Positions 39,065 to 50,042 are shown, counted from the stretch's first letter. The stretch is 64,000 bases of DNA from Symbiodinium natans (GCA_905221605.1 CAJNDS010002361.1:1-64000), one strand, 5' to 3'. Made by a program: numbers and translations. The notes: a model not told the origin generated them from the letters alone.

Positions 39065-39286
39065 GAACAAAAATTTTCGCCAGCTTGCTGCGAGCAAGAA
39101 CCTTGACCCATTCAACATGCAATTCACATGTAAAAATTCATGCAACAAATCTCATGAGAGTGCATGCACGGGTCAGACGAAAATTCCCAGCAGAACAACA
39201 TGTAGAACATGGACACAAAAATTCTCATCAAAGAATTTTTGAGTTCATCTGGCATAAAACGCTGTCACACAAGTGTGAAAGCTTGC
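39065..39286 (-). repeat. Element C split repeat A1
   Basis: First repeat on the element strand, matching A2. Element D reverse-transcriptase coding starts at its outer edge (39287). Confidence 0.93.
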
Positions 39287-41334
39287 ATGCGGCTCGGAGG
39301 CCATGAGGCGGTGCAGTAGTCTGAGGAGCAAGGCTCCTACGCGCTGCCACCAGTAGGCCGAAAAGCGTGCTCCAAAATGGCAAACCACGTAGGCGTATAG
39401 GCGGCCGGAGTTTCTGAAAAGCAGAAGGCCTTGGTCTGATTGGCGTACCTTGACGCGCTTGTGGGCGGCTTTGAAATCGAGCGCTGCGCCCTGCGAGGCA
39501 TTTGGGGGGTCCAGGGGCTTGAAGGTAGTGCGAACATCGGCAGATGTAGGCAGGCAAACCCGCTCGGGCAAGGTGCAGCGCGGATTCACATTGCACACTG
39601 AGCTATCGAGGACCATCCGTGGATCTTTGCCTTCGGCCTGGACCACGTTAAGCTTGCCTATGGCGATGCCTTTGGGCCACTGGGCGCGGGCCTCTTGTTC
39701 GCCCCCGGGGATTTCGATGACCCAACCCTGGGCCATTTCTTCCTCGATGAGGCGTTGAAGGAGTTCGGGCTGGGCCTCGGCGTTCTTCCAATTGCTGTCG
39801 AACTCCTTGAGGCAAGTGTCCAGTGGGTGCCGGGCGTGTTGGGCTTCGACCGCAGGCCACTGGTGGCTGCTGGCAATGGGCTCGAAGACGCCAGTGGGCA
39901 CCCCTTGGGCTAGGATGTCTGGTAGGCCCTTATCTATATCTTGCGTAAGGCAGGCTAGGCGTGAGAGGAGCTTGAGGCGGAAAGGTTGGCCGTCTTCCAC
40001 CGCGGCGGCGGATTGTTGTGGAAGATTTAGGCTGGCTGCTGCCATTTCCAGCAGCGACTGTTGCTCTTCTTCCGACAGGGGGTGCTCCGGCTTGCTTTGG
40101 GCAATGTGTGCAGCTATGCACTTGTAGCGGTCGGCCTGCAGGCACCAAGTTTGCATTTGGTCGATGAGCGATGAAAGGCTGGCATGAGGTTGGGCAGGTT
40201 TTGCGCAGTCGGCTGTGCTTTGGAGGCCGGCGCCGTCGCATGCGGGCGCACGCGGTCCAGGGCCCGCCATGTGCTCGGGCGTTGTCGGCTCTGTGGGCAA
40301 GGGCATGGCAGGCAAGGGAGGCGAGGTCGGCCACAGGTGTCGGAAGGCTGTAAGAATGTTGCAGGCTAGCTCGGCCGGGTATTCGGCGGTGCTGGAGCTG
40401 ATGTAGCTGCCCGATTTGTCTCTCTTGTTGCGCAGAGAGGGGTGCTTGAAGGCATGGGTGCAGTCTGCACCCCTCTGATGTGAGGGCTGTTGGACGCGAA
40501 TGCCCAGGATTTGGACCAAGTCACTCCATAAGCGCAGGCAGCGACGGAGGCGACGTGGGCCGCGGAGGCATGCAGCAGCTGTTGACATGAGGGCTCCATC
40601 CAGGCCATGCTTGAGGGGGGGTTTTCCAGGACCCAAGTGCCCCCCGAGGCTGCCACCGCTCGGCAGAGCTGGTGGCATCTTTCGTGTATGCGGCGGCTCT
40701 CCGCGGCGCGGCGGGCGAGCGTGGCTATCCGAAGGCAGACCGTTGAGGTGTTCGGGTGTGCGGCATGGCGGAGGCCCTCCAGGTGCGAGTTTGAGAATGG
40801 AGTAGTCGCGGCAGGGCGGGGCCGCCACCAGGAGGGCTATGCGCCCAGACCAGGCTAGGCGAAGTAGGCGTGTGAAGAAAGAATCCGAGAGTATGTCGTG
40901 GGCCTCGTTGATGGCGATATCTATGGGCTCCCAGTGCGGTATGCCCTGTTTTGAGGCTGCGACTGCAACTGGAGAGTGCCTACCCGCGAAGAGGTCCAGG
41001 AGCACGCGTGCAGGGGCTTCTGGGTTAGGCGGCGCTGCGGGCTGTGCGGTCGGTTCCGAAAACCGTGAGGGGCCTCTGGGAGGCTAGGCTAGGCTGTGGC
41101 GGGTCGGGGCCCGGGTTCGGCTGGGGGCCAAGGCATTGCTGCACAGGCGCCGGTCGCGCTTTGTCCGGGCCTGAGTCACCAGCTTGGCTGTGGCCTGGTG
41201 TCAGGTGCAGAGAAAGCAGTGGCGGGTTTTCCCTGTGGTGCACGTGGCAGGGCCGGGGGGCTGTAGCGGCGGTCGTTGCCCAGGCAGGCGTGCCCGTCCG
41301 GAACTGTCCCTGGGCGGACAGGATCCGGACTGTT
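39287..41334 (-). pseudogene. pol: Element D Pol 5' part: methyltransferase-like domain and RT start
   Basis: No oxygenase-like domain precedes the methyltransferase-like one. LLDLFAGRHSPVAVAA (motif I) and LLVAAPPCRDYSILK (motif IV Pro-Pro-Cys) lie in the 41005 frame. Motif VI (WVLENPPSSMAWM) and ACAYGVTWSKSWAF appear in another frame near 40550-40640, so there is at least one frameshift. RT begins KGIAIGKLNVVQAEG, MVLDSSVCNVNP, GAALDFKAAHKRVKV (first Asp) and CHFGARFSAYWWQR, then stops at RLMASEPH where element C enters. Confidence 0.82.
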
Positions 41335-42557
41335 TCAGGTGCGGGCATTGCCGTGTTCGGCGGCGGGGTGCTTTTGGGCGCATCCGCGCACTGCGCATAT
41401 GTGGGCGAACTTGCATTCCGGCAGCTTGCACTGGCCGGTTTGGTAGCGGCGACAAATGGGCTGCCCTTTGTGCACGCCGACCCAGTTGGCCGGAAGATTC
41501 GTGATCTTGCCTTGGCCTTTGCCGCGGCCTTTCTTTGGCGGGCGCTCGTCGGAGCGGTCAGGCCTGGGCCCCTGGGGGCGGCACTTGAAGGGCTTTGCGT
41601 TTGGCAGGGCTGTTGTCGCCGCGGCCCGGGCCTTTAGGCGAGCCTTTGTCCGCGGCGGCCCTGGGCCGAAGCTGGAGTAGGCTGGAGACATCGTTGCGGA
41701 TGGCCGTGAGCTCGTGCAGGGCGTCGTCCAGGGACCAGGACTGGGCCACTAGGTCGGAGTCGGAGATGGCTGCCCAGATTTTTCGGTCGGCGGCGATAAG
41801 TTCGCCAGTGGTGGGCGTTCTTAGGCCGAGCTGGGCGTCAGGCTGTTGTAGGCACAATTCTCGGACTTTCTTGTCCAGGGCCTTGAGATTCTGAAGGTGC
41901 GCCGCCCCGCAGAGGGCCCATGCGTTGCGAAAAACGGTCTGGATGCGCTCCAACTCCAACCAGGCGGCTGCGAGGCGCATGTGCTCCACGGGCACCTCGG
42001 GCGTCTCATCGAAGAAGGCAGGGGCTTCTGTGCGGATGGGCTTGGCAGTTTTGGCCTATCCAGCGGAGCTTTTCCCCCTGCTTCAGGCTGTGGTGCACAA
42101 GGCTGAGGAGGCGTATGCTGGGCATGGAGTCCTGGTCGAGGAGCTCCCCAGGATAATTGGCCTTGAATTTGTCTGTCATATCTTGCACTGCTTCTTGCGT
42201 GAGGCGTGGGGGCAGGTGCTCCATCCATTGGGAGGGCTGGGAGGGCAGAGTGGAGGCTGGGGTTTGCGCGCCAGCGGGCAGGGCCGAGGCGGCTTCAGGC
42301 GTCTGGGTCTTTTTGTGGCATTGGTCCAAGGCTTTGCGTAGGCGGGCTATCTCGACGGACGAGTCAAGGTCCCCCGTCGTGAGGCTTTGGGTGGCTTCGG
42401 GCAGTGAGTTTATGAAGGCGGATAGGCGGTCGACACTGGGGAAGGCCCAGGCAAAATCGGAGATGCTTTGGTAGCCCTGATCTGACAGGGCTGTGCACAG
42501 AAGGTCGTGCACACGGCACTCCTTGAGGAGTTCGTGAAAGGCCGTTGGGCAATCCAT
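41335..42557 (-). pseudogene. gag: Element D Gag-like protein, frameshifted
   Basis: ATG at 42557 (MDCPTAFHELLKEC). At least three frames are needed to follow it: LRKALDQCHKKTQ, then VEHMRLAAAWLELERIQ, then TTGELIAADRKIWAAI, and last a Lys/Gly segment and Cys/His tail (PICRRYQTGQCKLPEC, FAHICAVRGCAQKHPA). It ends in TGA at 41335-41337. Order and tail match the other Gags, so I place it in the same family. Confidence 0.75.
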
Positions 42558-43198
42558 GGCTCGGCGAGAGGAGTGAGGAGGGGAGCGAGATCACGTTGAG
42601 GTTGGAGATGGCTGCGGCGGGTACCTGACAGGCAGGGGGGGTGCAGATCAGGCGGGGTCGGGACGGGGGTTGAGACTGTACGCAAGCACAACCGGCACCG
42701 ATAGCGGTCTAGCAGGCGCTGTTGTTTAGCTGCGCTCAGAAGGCCAACTTTGAGGCTGTGGATTGTGAAGGCCTGGGCTTCTTCCTGGCAGGCGGTATTT
42801 GGGGCTTTAGGGCTGCTAAGCTGCATGCAGGCCCGTAAGGCAGGCAAGGCTTGAGAATAAGACATGGGCGACTTGAAGGCGAAGTCCGTCGTCGCCTTGG
42901 AGGCCCAGTCAGGCAAAATGGGCAGTAGGAAGTCTGGCTCGACGTCCGATCGCCAGAAGGCCTCTGTTGCGAGCCAGCATCTGTGCAGGCACAGGAGGTA
43001 GTTTAGGCACCAAGAACTGGCGGCGCAGCGGCCTGACAGGCCTGTCAGGGTCACAGCGAAAGGCTGACCTGTGCGGGATGTTTTTGTGGACCAGCATATC
43101 CCTCGGAGGGATTGGGCGGTAAGGCTAAGGCTGGATAGGCGGATCCTTTGCAGGTCCCCAAACCGCAGGCAGGCGTGATAGGCCAGCAGGAAGGCGCG
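42410..43198 (-). pseudogene. Element D tyrosine recombinase, truncated
   Basis: Only the catalytic domain remains, from AFLLAYHACLRFGDLQRI (Arg) through STKTSRTGQPF (Lys) to FTIHSLKVGLLSAAK (His, with Lys three residues on). The C-terminal His and Tyr cannot be seen in any frame; the sequence after RLLDRYRCRL is unlike the other YRs. The 5' end stops against AT-rich sequence at 43201, so the N-terminal domain is missing. The 3' end overlaps the Gag start at 42557, where the open frame is unlikely to be real. Confidence 0.75.
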
Positions 43199-43201
43199 CA
43201 T

Positions 43202-43572
43202 ATTCTTGTATACTTGAAAATTGTTGTGTTTTTGTGTATTGTTATATTATGCAAAAAAGTGCTCGCATCATGGGATTGAACTCGAACTCGATTCCGCAGC
43301 GGTCTGGTCTGACCTACTAGCTAGCTGTAGCTCATGACATATGTCACGGCCGCTCTGTGGCGGCGGTTAACAGCTTCGGGTATGGACACGCAAGGCAACT
43401 GCACAGGAACCGAAGTTCAACAAACTGTGCAGTACAGGGTCTCCAGCGCTCACAGTCGCTCAACCTAGCGTTCTCGCACTTACTAACTAGGGAGTGGACT
43501 GTGACAGCTCAGCTGAACAGTGAATGAATTGTCAAATCGAAGAAATGAAAAACACATCACGCCACTCTCAGC
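43202..43572. other. AT-rich flank beyond element D
   Basis: No gene seen. GC content falls abruptly at 43201. GCTCGCATCATGGGATTG at 43261 resembles the start of the tandem unit at 44715-45000. Confidence 0.4.
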
Positions 43573-44541
43573 TCAACGATGATCCAAACTCATAGGGCAG
43601 ACAGTTGAGGACCTCCATGGAGAGTCTGGTACTACAGTGACTCGTCGCATCGCGCAAGTTGCCTCATTGGCCGAAAACTCGCCATGGGCCGACCCACGAA
43701 ATCCCAGAAGGGCTAGGTGGGAAACAGGAACGAACTGTCCACAACGAATGTCGTCACATATCCTTCCAGCTGTTGCAACCGAAAGTGAAAGCACCATGAG
43801 GTGGGCCATCAGAGCTGTCCCAGACGTCGCCTCAGCAAAAACGAATTCATCTGCATAGAGACAAACTGTAGCAGCACAATGTAGGGGCCGAAGACGGCGC
43901 CCTGTCCATAGGCCTGGTTGCCGTAAAGCCTGACAACCGCAAGTGGCCATACATTCATCCCAAAATGCCTGATTGCCGCAAAGCCTGGCAACCGTAAGTG
44001 GCAATGAATAGTCATACAACATGAAGAACCAAAGCAAATACGAAATAAATAAACCAAGCACTGAGCATAGGCGCGAGCTCGCTGGCAGTGAAAACACTGT
44101 ACCTTGCAGTCCGCCCCGAAGCGTAGGTGCGTACATAATGCCTGGCCAGTATCTTCGCCCACACATGAAGCCCAGGTGATCACGAACCTGATTGGCTCCC
44201 GCTGCAGCACTGGAATCTGCAGCAACCCTCACTTCTACCAGCAATACTTTTGGCCTGTCTTCAGTGGCCCATCCAATGCTGGTTGCCGGACTTGGGACCG
44301 GCACGGCTCGTAAAATAAAGAAGAGCGGACCTGCAGTGAGGATGCTTGAAGGTGTCACTCGTGTATCTCCCAACCGTGGGGCTAACTGCGTTTGCGCAAC
44401 CAGCTCATCAAGTGGCAAAGGCGTCTCCAAAAACATCCAGTAGCAGAATGCCATGCAAATACCATACCAGATCCATGAAGGCCAGTGAGTGCACCGAGGA
44501 CAACCTGAATGCACGGGTCTCTGACATATCGCCATCGTCAT
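43573..44541 (-). CDS. Hypothetical membrane-protein-like ORF
   Basis: A 322-codon open frame. Hydrophobic stretches WYGICMAFCYWMFL, ILTAGPLFFILRAV, LGLFISYLLWFFMLY and AHLMVLSLSVATAG suggest several membrane segments. Two near-identical 40-base stretches (about 43905-43950 and 43960-44005) encode Cys-rich parts, hinting at an internal duplication. No family recognised. It may be spliced or a chance frame; the surrounding sequence is repeat-rich. Confidence 0.3.
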   Translation of the reverse strand: MTMAICQRPVHSGCPRCTHWPSWIWYGICMAFCYWMFLETPLPLDELVAQTQLAPRLGDTRVTPSSILTAGPLFFILRAVPVPSPATSIGWATEDRPKVLLVEVRVAADSSAAAGANQVRDHLGFMCGRRYWPGIMYAPTLRGGLQGTVFSLPASSRLCSVLGLFISYLLWFFMLYDYSLPLTVARLCGNQAFWDECMATCGCQALRQPGLWTGRRLRPLHCAATVCLYADEFVFAEATSGTALMAHLMVLSLSVATAGRICDDIRCGQFVPVSHLALLGFRGSAHGEFSANEATCAMRRVTVVPDSPWRSSTVCPMSLDHR

Positions 44542-44714
44542 TGCATCTGTGAATGGGTGCCGAAGTGCGGCTTCCCAGGCTCAGTATTGAGACACCATGT
44601 GCAAAAGCAAGAACTACAGCGTCCGGAGGGGGTCCAGTTGAACAGAGAACCTGTTTGGCCTCGAACCCGGTTGACCCCTACCAAAAGAAACATGTGACCC
44701 GAGCCGAGAAGCTT

Positions 44715-45000
44715 GCATCATGGGATTGGAAGGATTCATGTGCTTTGAAGCAAGCTTGCCCGGACTAAGAAAACAGCGGGGGGGTTGGGGGGGGCGCAGC
44801 CCCCCCCATTTGCAAACACAACCCTCGCATCATTGGTTTGGAAAGGACATTCATATGCTTTGAAGCAAGCTTGCCCGGCTTTAAAAAACAGCGGGGGGTT
44901 TGAGGGGGGGCAGACCCCCCTCCCCCATTTGCAAACACAATGCTCGCATCATGGGTTTGGAAGGGATTCATACGCGTTGAACATGCTTGCCCGGCGCCAA
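44715..45000 (+). repeat. Tandem repeat with G-run/C-run hairpins
   Basis: Three units start GCATCATTGG or similar at 44715, 44827 and 44946 (period 112-119) and carry TTTGAAGCAAGCTTGCCCGG. Units 1 and 2 each contain a run of 7-8 Gs followed within a few bases by a run of 6-8 Cs (44780-44808 and 44893-44926), which would fold into a strong stem. Confidence 0.8.
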
Positions 45001-45414
45001 ACAAACAATAAATATGTATTGTGTATTATGAATTGTATATAAAATAGCATTAAATATATACATAGACGCTTTCTTATTACGATTTCTTATAGTTTTTATG
45101 ATACGAAGGTATACTATAAGATATTGTGTTCTATGATACTCTATTCCACTATATAATATTATTGTACTTTGTTTTAATATATACACACATATATATATAT
45201 TATAACATATGATGTTATGTTATGTTTTCCTACAGAACTGAATATACCATAATGACCAAAAAATAATAAATACAAAGGAAACTCTGACCACGGGACCGTC
45301 AAACCACGGGACCAGAGGACCGGAGGACCAGAGGACCTCAGGAGCACAGCACCAAGCAACCAGAAGGCCAGAATACGCATGCTTTGAAGCAAGCTGGCAC
45401 GACTTCTTCCTTGC
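45001..45414. other. AT-rich spacer
   Basis: About 400 bases of very AT-rich sequence with TATATATATA at 45187-45200; no gene seen. A stray TGCTTTGAAGCAAGCTGG at 45379 matches the tandem unit to the left. Confidence 0.5.
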
Positions 45415-45740
45415 TTTCTTTCTTTTGTTATTTCGGGCCTTTTTCTTTCTTTCTTGATTCCTTCCTTCCTTTTCCTTTCCTTTCCTTTCCTTTCCTTGCC
45501 TTGCCTTGCCTTTCCTTTCCTTGCCTTGCCTTTCCTTTCCTTTCCTTTCCTTTTTCCTTTCCTTTCCTTCCTTCCCTGCTTCCTTGCTTCCTTGCTTCCT
45601 TGCTTCCTTGCTTGCTTGCTTCCTTGCTTCCTTGCTTCCTTGCTTCCTTGCTTCCTTCCTTCCTTCCTTCCTTCCTGTCCTTCCGTCCTTCCGCCCTTCC
45701 TTCCCTCCCTCCCTCCTTTTCTCCCTCCCTCCATCCCATT
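45415..45740 (+). repeat. Polypyrimidine microsatellite (CCTT/CTTG type)
   Basis: About 325 bases almost purely pyrimidine on the plus strand: TTCC and TTGCC runs, then CTTGCTTC runs, then CCTTCCTT. Its reverse gives Lys/Arg/Glu/Gly-rich frames that are artefacts. Confidence 0.9.
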
Positions 45741-45817
45741 TTCTCTTTCTCCGTCGGAAGAACACCATAAATTATTTTTTGATCCTAAATAAATGTTTTC
45801 TTGATCCTAAACAAATT

Positions 45818-46318
45818 GTTCAGACAACGCCCACTGCAAGACCTAACCCTAGTTGGGGAGAGAGCGGGTAGTGCGAGCCCTCTAGATCCCAAAGACCCTA
45901 CGGGAGGGGGACTAGGGGCAACAACGTCCTACCCTGCACACGCCGGCCTTTTTCACGGGTGCTGCTCTGGGCGAGTTTGGCAATCAGGCCGGGGGGCCCC
46001 TCAGGCGAGAGGCACCGGTCCTGATATGCGGCACACCCCCGCGGGCTACTCCTCTTTGGGAGGCAGTAGTGCGGCTGTGTGTTGGGCTACTCCACTTTGG
46101 GAGGCAAAAGGCTCTTGGCTATTGTGGAGAGTGCATAGAGTTTGGCGTTGAGTGAGCAGGGCAAGGGCGGGCGGGCGAAAAAATGCTCACACACTATGCA
46201 CGGCCCCAACTCGGGTTAGGTCAGGGCCAGCTGAGCCAGGAGTCAGCTGGGCATGGGCATACATGGGTGGTCATGATTCGTGCGTGTCAAAACACCTGGG
46301 AACAAAAAACCCCAGTGC
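45818..46318 (-). mobile_element. Solo D-family terminus (A-B)
   Basis: Y (45818-46040) and X (46268-46318) flank 227 bases that include a duplicated GGGCTACTCC/CTTTGGGAGGCA unit and, on the minus strand, GCATTTTTTCG followed by CCCGCCCGCCC (46161-46187). That is the A2/B2 boundary layout. I read the segment as A then B on the minus strand, left after loss of an element body. Confidence 0.6.
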
Positions 46319-46503
46319 TTTTTTTGATCCGCATCCCTGCGGCACCCAGGGGCTCTGCATTTGTGCACAGTCTGAGAGCGTCAGGCACATCGGATGATGG
46401 ATCAGCCATGCAGTTACCAGTGTCAGCAGCCTCAATGGCATGGATGCGATCACTTCTAAAGAAAAATTTGGGGTCCCTCTGCTGGGACCAGTCTGAGCCG
46501 GAG

Positions 46504-47018
<515 letters not shown>

Positions 47019-47040
47019 AAATAATCAGATTCCACTTCCT

Positions 47041-47389
47041 TAGCCATCAACTGACTAAGCCGGATTGACTTTGGCAGATGACCAATTGCTCTCGCAAAGC
47101 AAAGCTCAGCGTGGAATCCGACTTCCGTGTCGCAAAAACGTTGCTTGTGGGAATGTTCTCAAATGCAGTGGAACTCCCTCAATCAAGCAAGGAAAAAAGC
47201 CAAGTATCCTTGTCCAGAATCAGCAAACTTAATGCTTGCAATGAGCAATTCGGTTGCCCATCGTCGACCTGCCAAGTTCACCTTGGCGATGTTCCTGTTC
47301 CTACGGGCCTAGAGCTGAATCTGCTTGAAGTTCGGCAATTTTCTTGTAAGTGAACAAGAAGAAAATTCTTTTTTGGTACAACACCATGG
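47041..47389. other. Unannotated spacer
   Basis: No supported gene or repeat seen between the TAC array and the minisatellite. Confidence 0.4.
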
Positions 47390-47580
47390 GTCAGACGTAG
47401 CTGTAGGTGTCCGCACATGCACAGGCTCAAGATGCACAGGCTCTCCCGGGTCAGGCATGCTTGCAGGTGCCAGCAAACGCATAGAACCAAGGTGCACAGG
47501 TCCTTCAAGTCAGACGTACTTGCAGGTGCTCGCGCATGCTCAGACTGCACAGGCCCGGTCAGACGTGCTTGCACTTAAGG
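47390..47580 (+). repeat. Degenerate minisatellite, about 55-60-base unit
   Basis: Three to four diverged copies of GTCAGACGTACTTGCAGGTG with CACAGGCTC or CACAGGTCC. Confidence 0.7.
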
Positions 47581-47630
47581 CCCTGCGCCAGGTGGACAAG
47601 GCCGGGCAGTTGTGAAGACTTCAAAGCTGA

Positions 47631-47672
47631 TACTTGCCGCTCGGTTGGTTACAGACCGTCCAAGCAATCCGG
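47631..47672 (+). repeat. Dispersed hairpin repeat, copy 1
   Basis: ACTTGCCGCTCGGTTGG followed by CAGACCGTCCAAGCAATC. The stem is imperfect in this copy. Confidence 0.75.
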
Positions 47673-47850
47673 AGTCTTCCAATTGTCCACATGGGCCCCT
47701 TGAATGCTAAGAGATTTTTTGCTTGCGTGCGTGTTATGCTTAAGCACTGTGGGCTTGTGCCAGCGGTGTGCAACCCGTCTCGTCCCATGCGTGCGCTAGT
47801 TCTAGCTCCCAGTCTACGTCAGCAGGGTAGTTGTAGAGACCTCAAACTTT

Positions 47851-47900
47851 CACACTTGCCACTCGGTTGGTGCAGACCGTCCAAGCAATCAGGGGATCTC
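47851..47900 (+). repeat. Dispersed hairpin repeat, copy 2
   Basis: CACACTTGCCACTCGGTTGG then GCAGACCGTCCAAGCAATC. The upstream TACGTCAGCAGG...GAGACC is shared with copy 5. Stem weakened. Confidence 0.75.
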
Positions 47901-48805
47901 TCAATTGCTTTGCTTTCAGGAAATTCCGCAAAACCCCAGTTGCAGCGCAGGCCATAAGTGCCTTGTCGCCAGGTGCGATGCGTGCCGCGTTTTAAGATCT
48001 GGCTTCCAAAGGCTCTTGGCTCACAGGTTCTTTCGCTTGCTTTCTCACCGCCGCATCTTTATGGTGTTTTACATTTTCTTTATTCCATGGCATGCTGGGA
48101 GTTACTACATCATTTTCGGTAGTTTGGAGTTTTCACTCTTGTTTCCATAACAACATAAGGGCGTTTTGTGCAGAGCAATGGGGGCTCGTTAATGAAGTCC
48201 TCCTTTTCCTTTTGAACTGGAATTTCATGCTACGTTTTTCTGCGAACAGACTGGCCATTTGCATTACAACATGATTGCTGACATGCATTCAACGTTTGCC
48301 GGGGCACGATCTAACACAAGATCGACAGATGTAACTTGCAAGACCTGTGGTATGTCACATCCAGGTGCAACAAATGTCATTACGATGGATGGACGGCGGG
48401 AGGTAGGCTCCAGATCGTGGACAGACGTGTGTACCATTCAACCTGGTCAGGCCCTGTTGCGATCAGTACAGTCAAGTACATATCGGCTGAACCTAAACAT
48501 GAACTGCAGGGCACCCGGTCTGGCTGGCTTAATGAGATGGACTGATCTATTTTCCTCCGAGACATGGAACCAGACACTTCCATTGTACAACATGCTTCTG
48601 TCACATGGACCAAATCGCATACCTGTGCTGCCCTATTCAGGTCAATTGATGACTGCTATTCTTATTGAACTTCCACAACCTGGCTGGACGAGAACCAATT
48701 TTCTGATGCCATACTTACCTTGGCAGTTGCACCAGAGTCTTTCGCATTGGTATGCTGCCAATTACATGCAGTGCTGTGAAATTTATCTGTTCAGAGCAAT
48801 GATTT

Positions 48806-49754
48806 ATGCAGATATGCTCTTGGAACATGCTGCAACTTTGCATAACAAGTACCGTGCAATATCAACCATTCGATTTGCAACCAGAAGGGATACACATCAT
48901 ATGGTACAAAATTGCTGGCGCTCAACAAGTCTTCACAACTACAACTGGTATGTATTCTCCAAGATGGAGTCGCACTGGCCGGAGCCCAATTCGACGACCT
49001 GGACTGAGAGCTGCTACCTCTGCAGCTTGGGTACGTAGCCCACTTCCAAGACAAGGACGGCAACCGCTGCAAAGACAATATCCACACGGCAGGCCATCTC
49101 TACCCCGGAATCGACCTGAGACATGGACTTCGGCGTTACAAACTGGAGCAGATGATGTTGTGGCAGATTCATCATCAACTATTTCGCAATCTCCGTCCCC
49201 CAGACATATTCCCTGTCGATTCCGGGCTACCGCTGCAGCTGTGGAAACGGAGGAAAGTTCCCCTTCGTCTACGCCCACGATCATCAACATATGTCAGGAT
49301 GAGTATTCGCCAAACGACGATGGTCATGCTGTGGAACGAGACCCCTTTCAGGGGCCACAGATAACTCTTCGAGACGTTAAAGGACGAGCACCTTCTGAAC
49401 CTGACACCAACGATGAGAGGGAACCGGCTGACTCGAGCTTTGAGCTGCAACTTCAGACGAGGTACCGGGCCCACGGCTCTACGAGTGCTCCTTCTACTGC
49501 CTCTACCGGGCAGCCTGGAAGTTCACAGCAGCCAACCTTGGTAGAACAAGAACTTGAAGAACGCCGGCAAGCTGGGATAACCGTGATGCTCTAGCACAGG
49601 AAGGCCAAGCGTGCTGCTGTGGCGAAGAAGAAGGCTTCTCTCGCGTCATCCACTAAGAAGGTGAAAAAGATCCCCAAGAAAGGCTCAGCAGCGGCATCCT
49701 CGTCTACCCCCACGAAGACAACCGGACCAGGAATACAGGGCTACAAAGGAATGT
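48806..49754 (+). pseudogene. Hypothetical ORF with an in-frame TAG and a Lys-rich tail
   Basis: The frame from 48806 (first codon ATG) to a TAG at 49592-49594 encodes a Ser/Thr/Pro-rich acidic protein (SSSTISQSPSPR, STPTIINICQDE). After the TAG the same frame continues for about 50 codons as a basic tail (KRAAVAKKKASLASSTKK, KVKKIPKKGS) to a second TAG. The continuity of composition suggests the first stop is a mutation or is read through. An overlapping frame at 48259-49038 is also open. No family recognised; this may be a decayed host gene. Confidence 0.35.
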
Positions 49755-49757
49755 AGG

Positions 49758-50042
49758 GTGGATGGTGTGTTTGACAGGGTCAACGAGCTACAGTCCATGC
49801 GGGAGACGGCAACACAACGGCGCAAGGACAGGCTGGCCAAAGCTCGACAGAAACTCCAGAAGAAGGAGCCGAAGGACGCCGAGGAAGCCAAGTCCATGCA
49901 TGCTCAGGATGAAGTTCCTGGTCCAGTCTCGGCTGCTTCAGCATCGGTGCCCTGTGCTGTGTCGGACACAGCAGCGAATGCCGAGTCGATGAGTCCACCC
50001 GCTGCTCGAGGGATGCCGGTTCTTTATGGACACCTCCAATGA
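49758..50042 (+). CDS. Hypothetical small coiled-coil-like ORF
   Basis: 94 codons: VFDRVNELQSMRETATQRRK and KARQKLQKKEPKD look like a charged helix, followed by an Ala/Ser/Pro tail. It lies just after the Lys-rich tail above and could be another exon of the same gene. No family recognised. Confidence 0.3.
   Translation: MDGVFDRVNELQSMRETATQRRKDRLAKARQKLQKKEPKDAEEAKSMHAQDEVPGPVSAASASVPCAVSDTAANAESMSPPAARGMPVLYGHLQ

Larger units (their letters stand above)
26287..39286 (-). mobile_element. Element C: YR retrotransposon with split repeats, interrupted by element E
   Basis: Read on the minus strand: A1 (39286-39065), leader, YR (38663-36801), a hairpin array, Gag (36025-34818), Pol (34817-32450, then 28597-27058), B1 (26975-26751), A2 (26748-26527), B2 (26511-26287). 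Without element E it is 9.15 kb, close to the 9.10 kb of element A. It lies in the D reverse transcriptase; removing it leaves the D frame one base out at an A/T run. Pol halves rejoin in frame when E is removed. Confidence 0.9.
24853..43201 (-). mobile_element. Element D: decayed YR retrotransposon hosting element C
   Basis: Minus-strand order is YR (43198-42410, 5' truncated), Gag (42557-41335), and Pol split by element C (41334-39287, then 26286-25191), then terminal fragments Y and X. The reverse transcriptase breaks between RLMASEPH and WLYVDDLL, exactly at the ends of element C. All three genes have frameshifts, so D is the oldest layer. Its Pol has a methyltransferase-like domain but no oxygenase-like domain. 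The 5' end stops at about 43201, where AT-rich unrelated sequence begins. Confidence 0.8.

Noticed and set aside
43261-43330. Possible tRNA gene
   Set aside because: No cloverleaf with proper A and B boxes could be drawn.
44715-45000. CRISPR array
   Set aside because: Units are over 110 bases without unique spacers, and the genome is eukaryotic.
45174-45871. Lys/Arg/Glu/Gly-rich and Phe/Leu/Pro-rich frames
   Set aside because: Produced by the polypyrimidine tract; open only because the repeat lacks stops.
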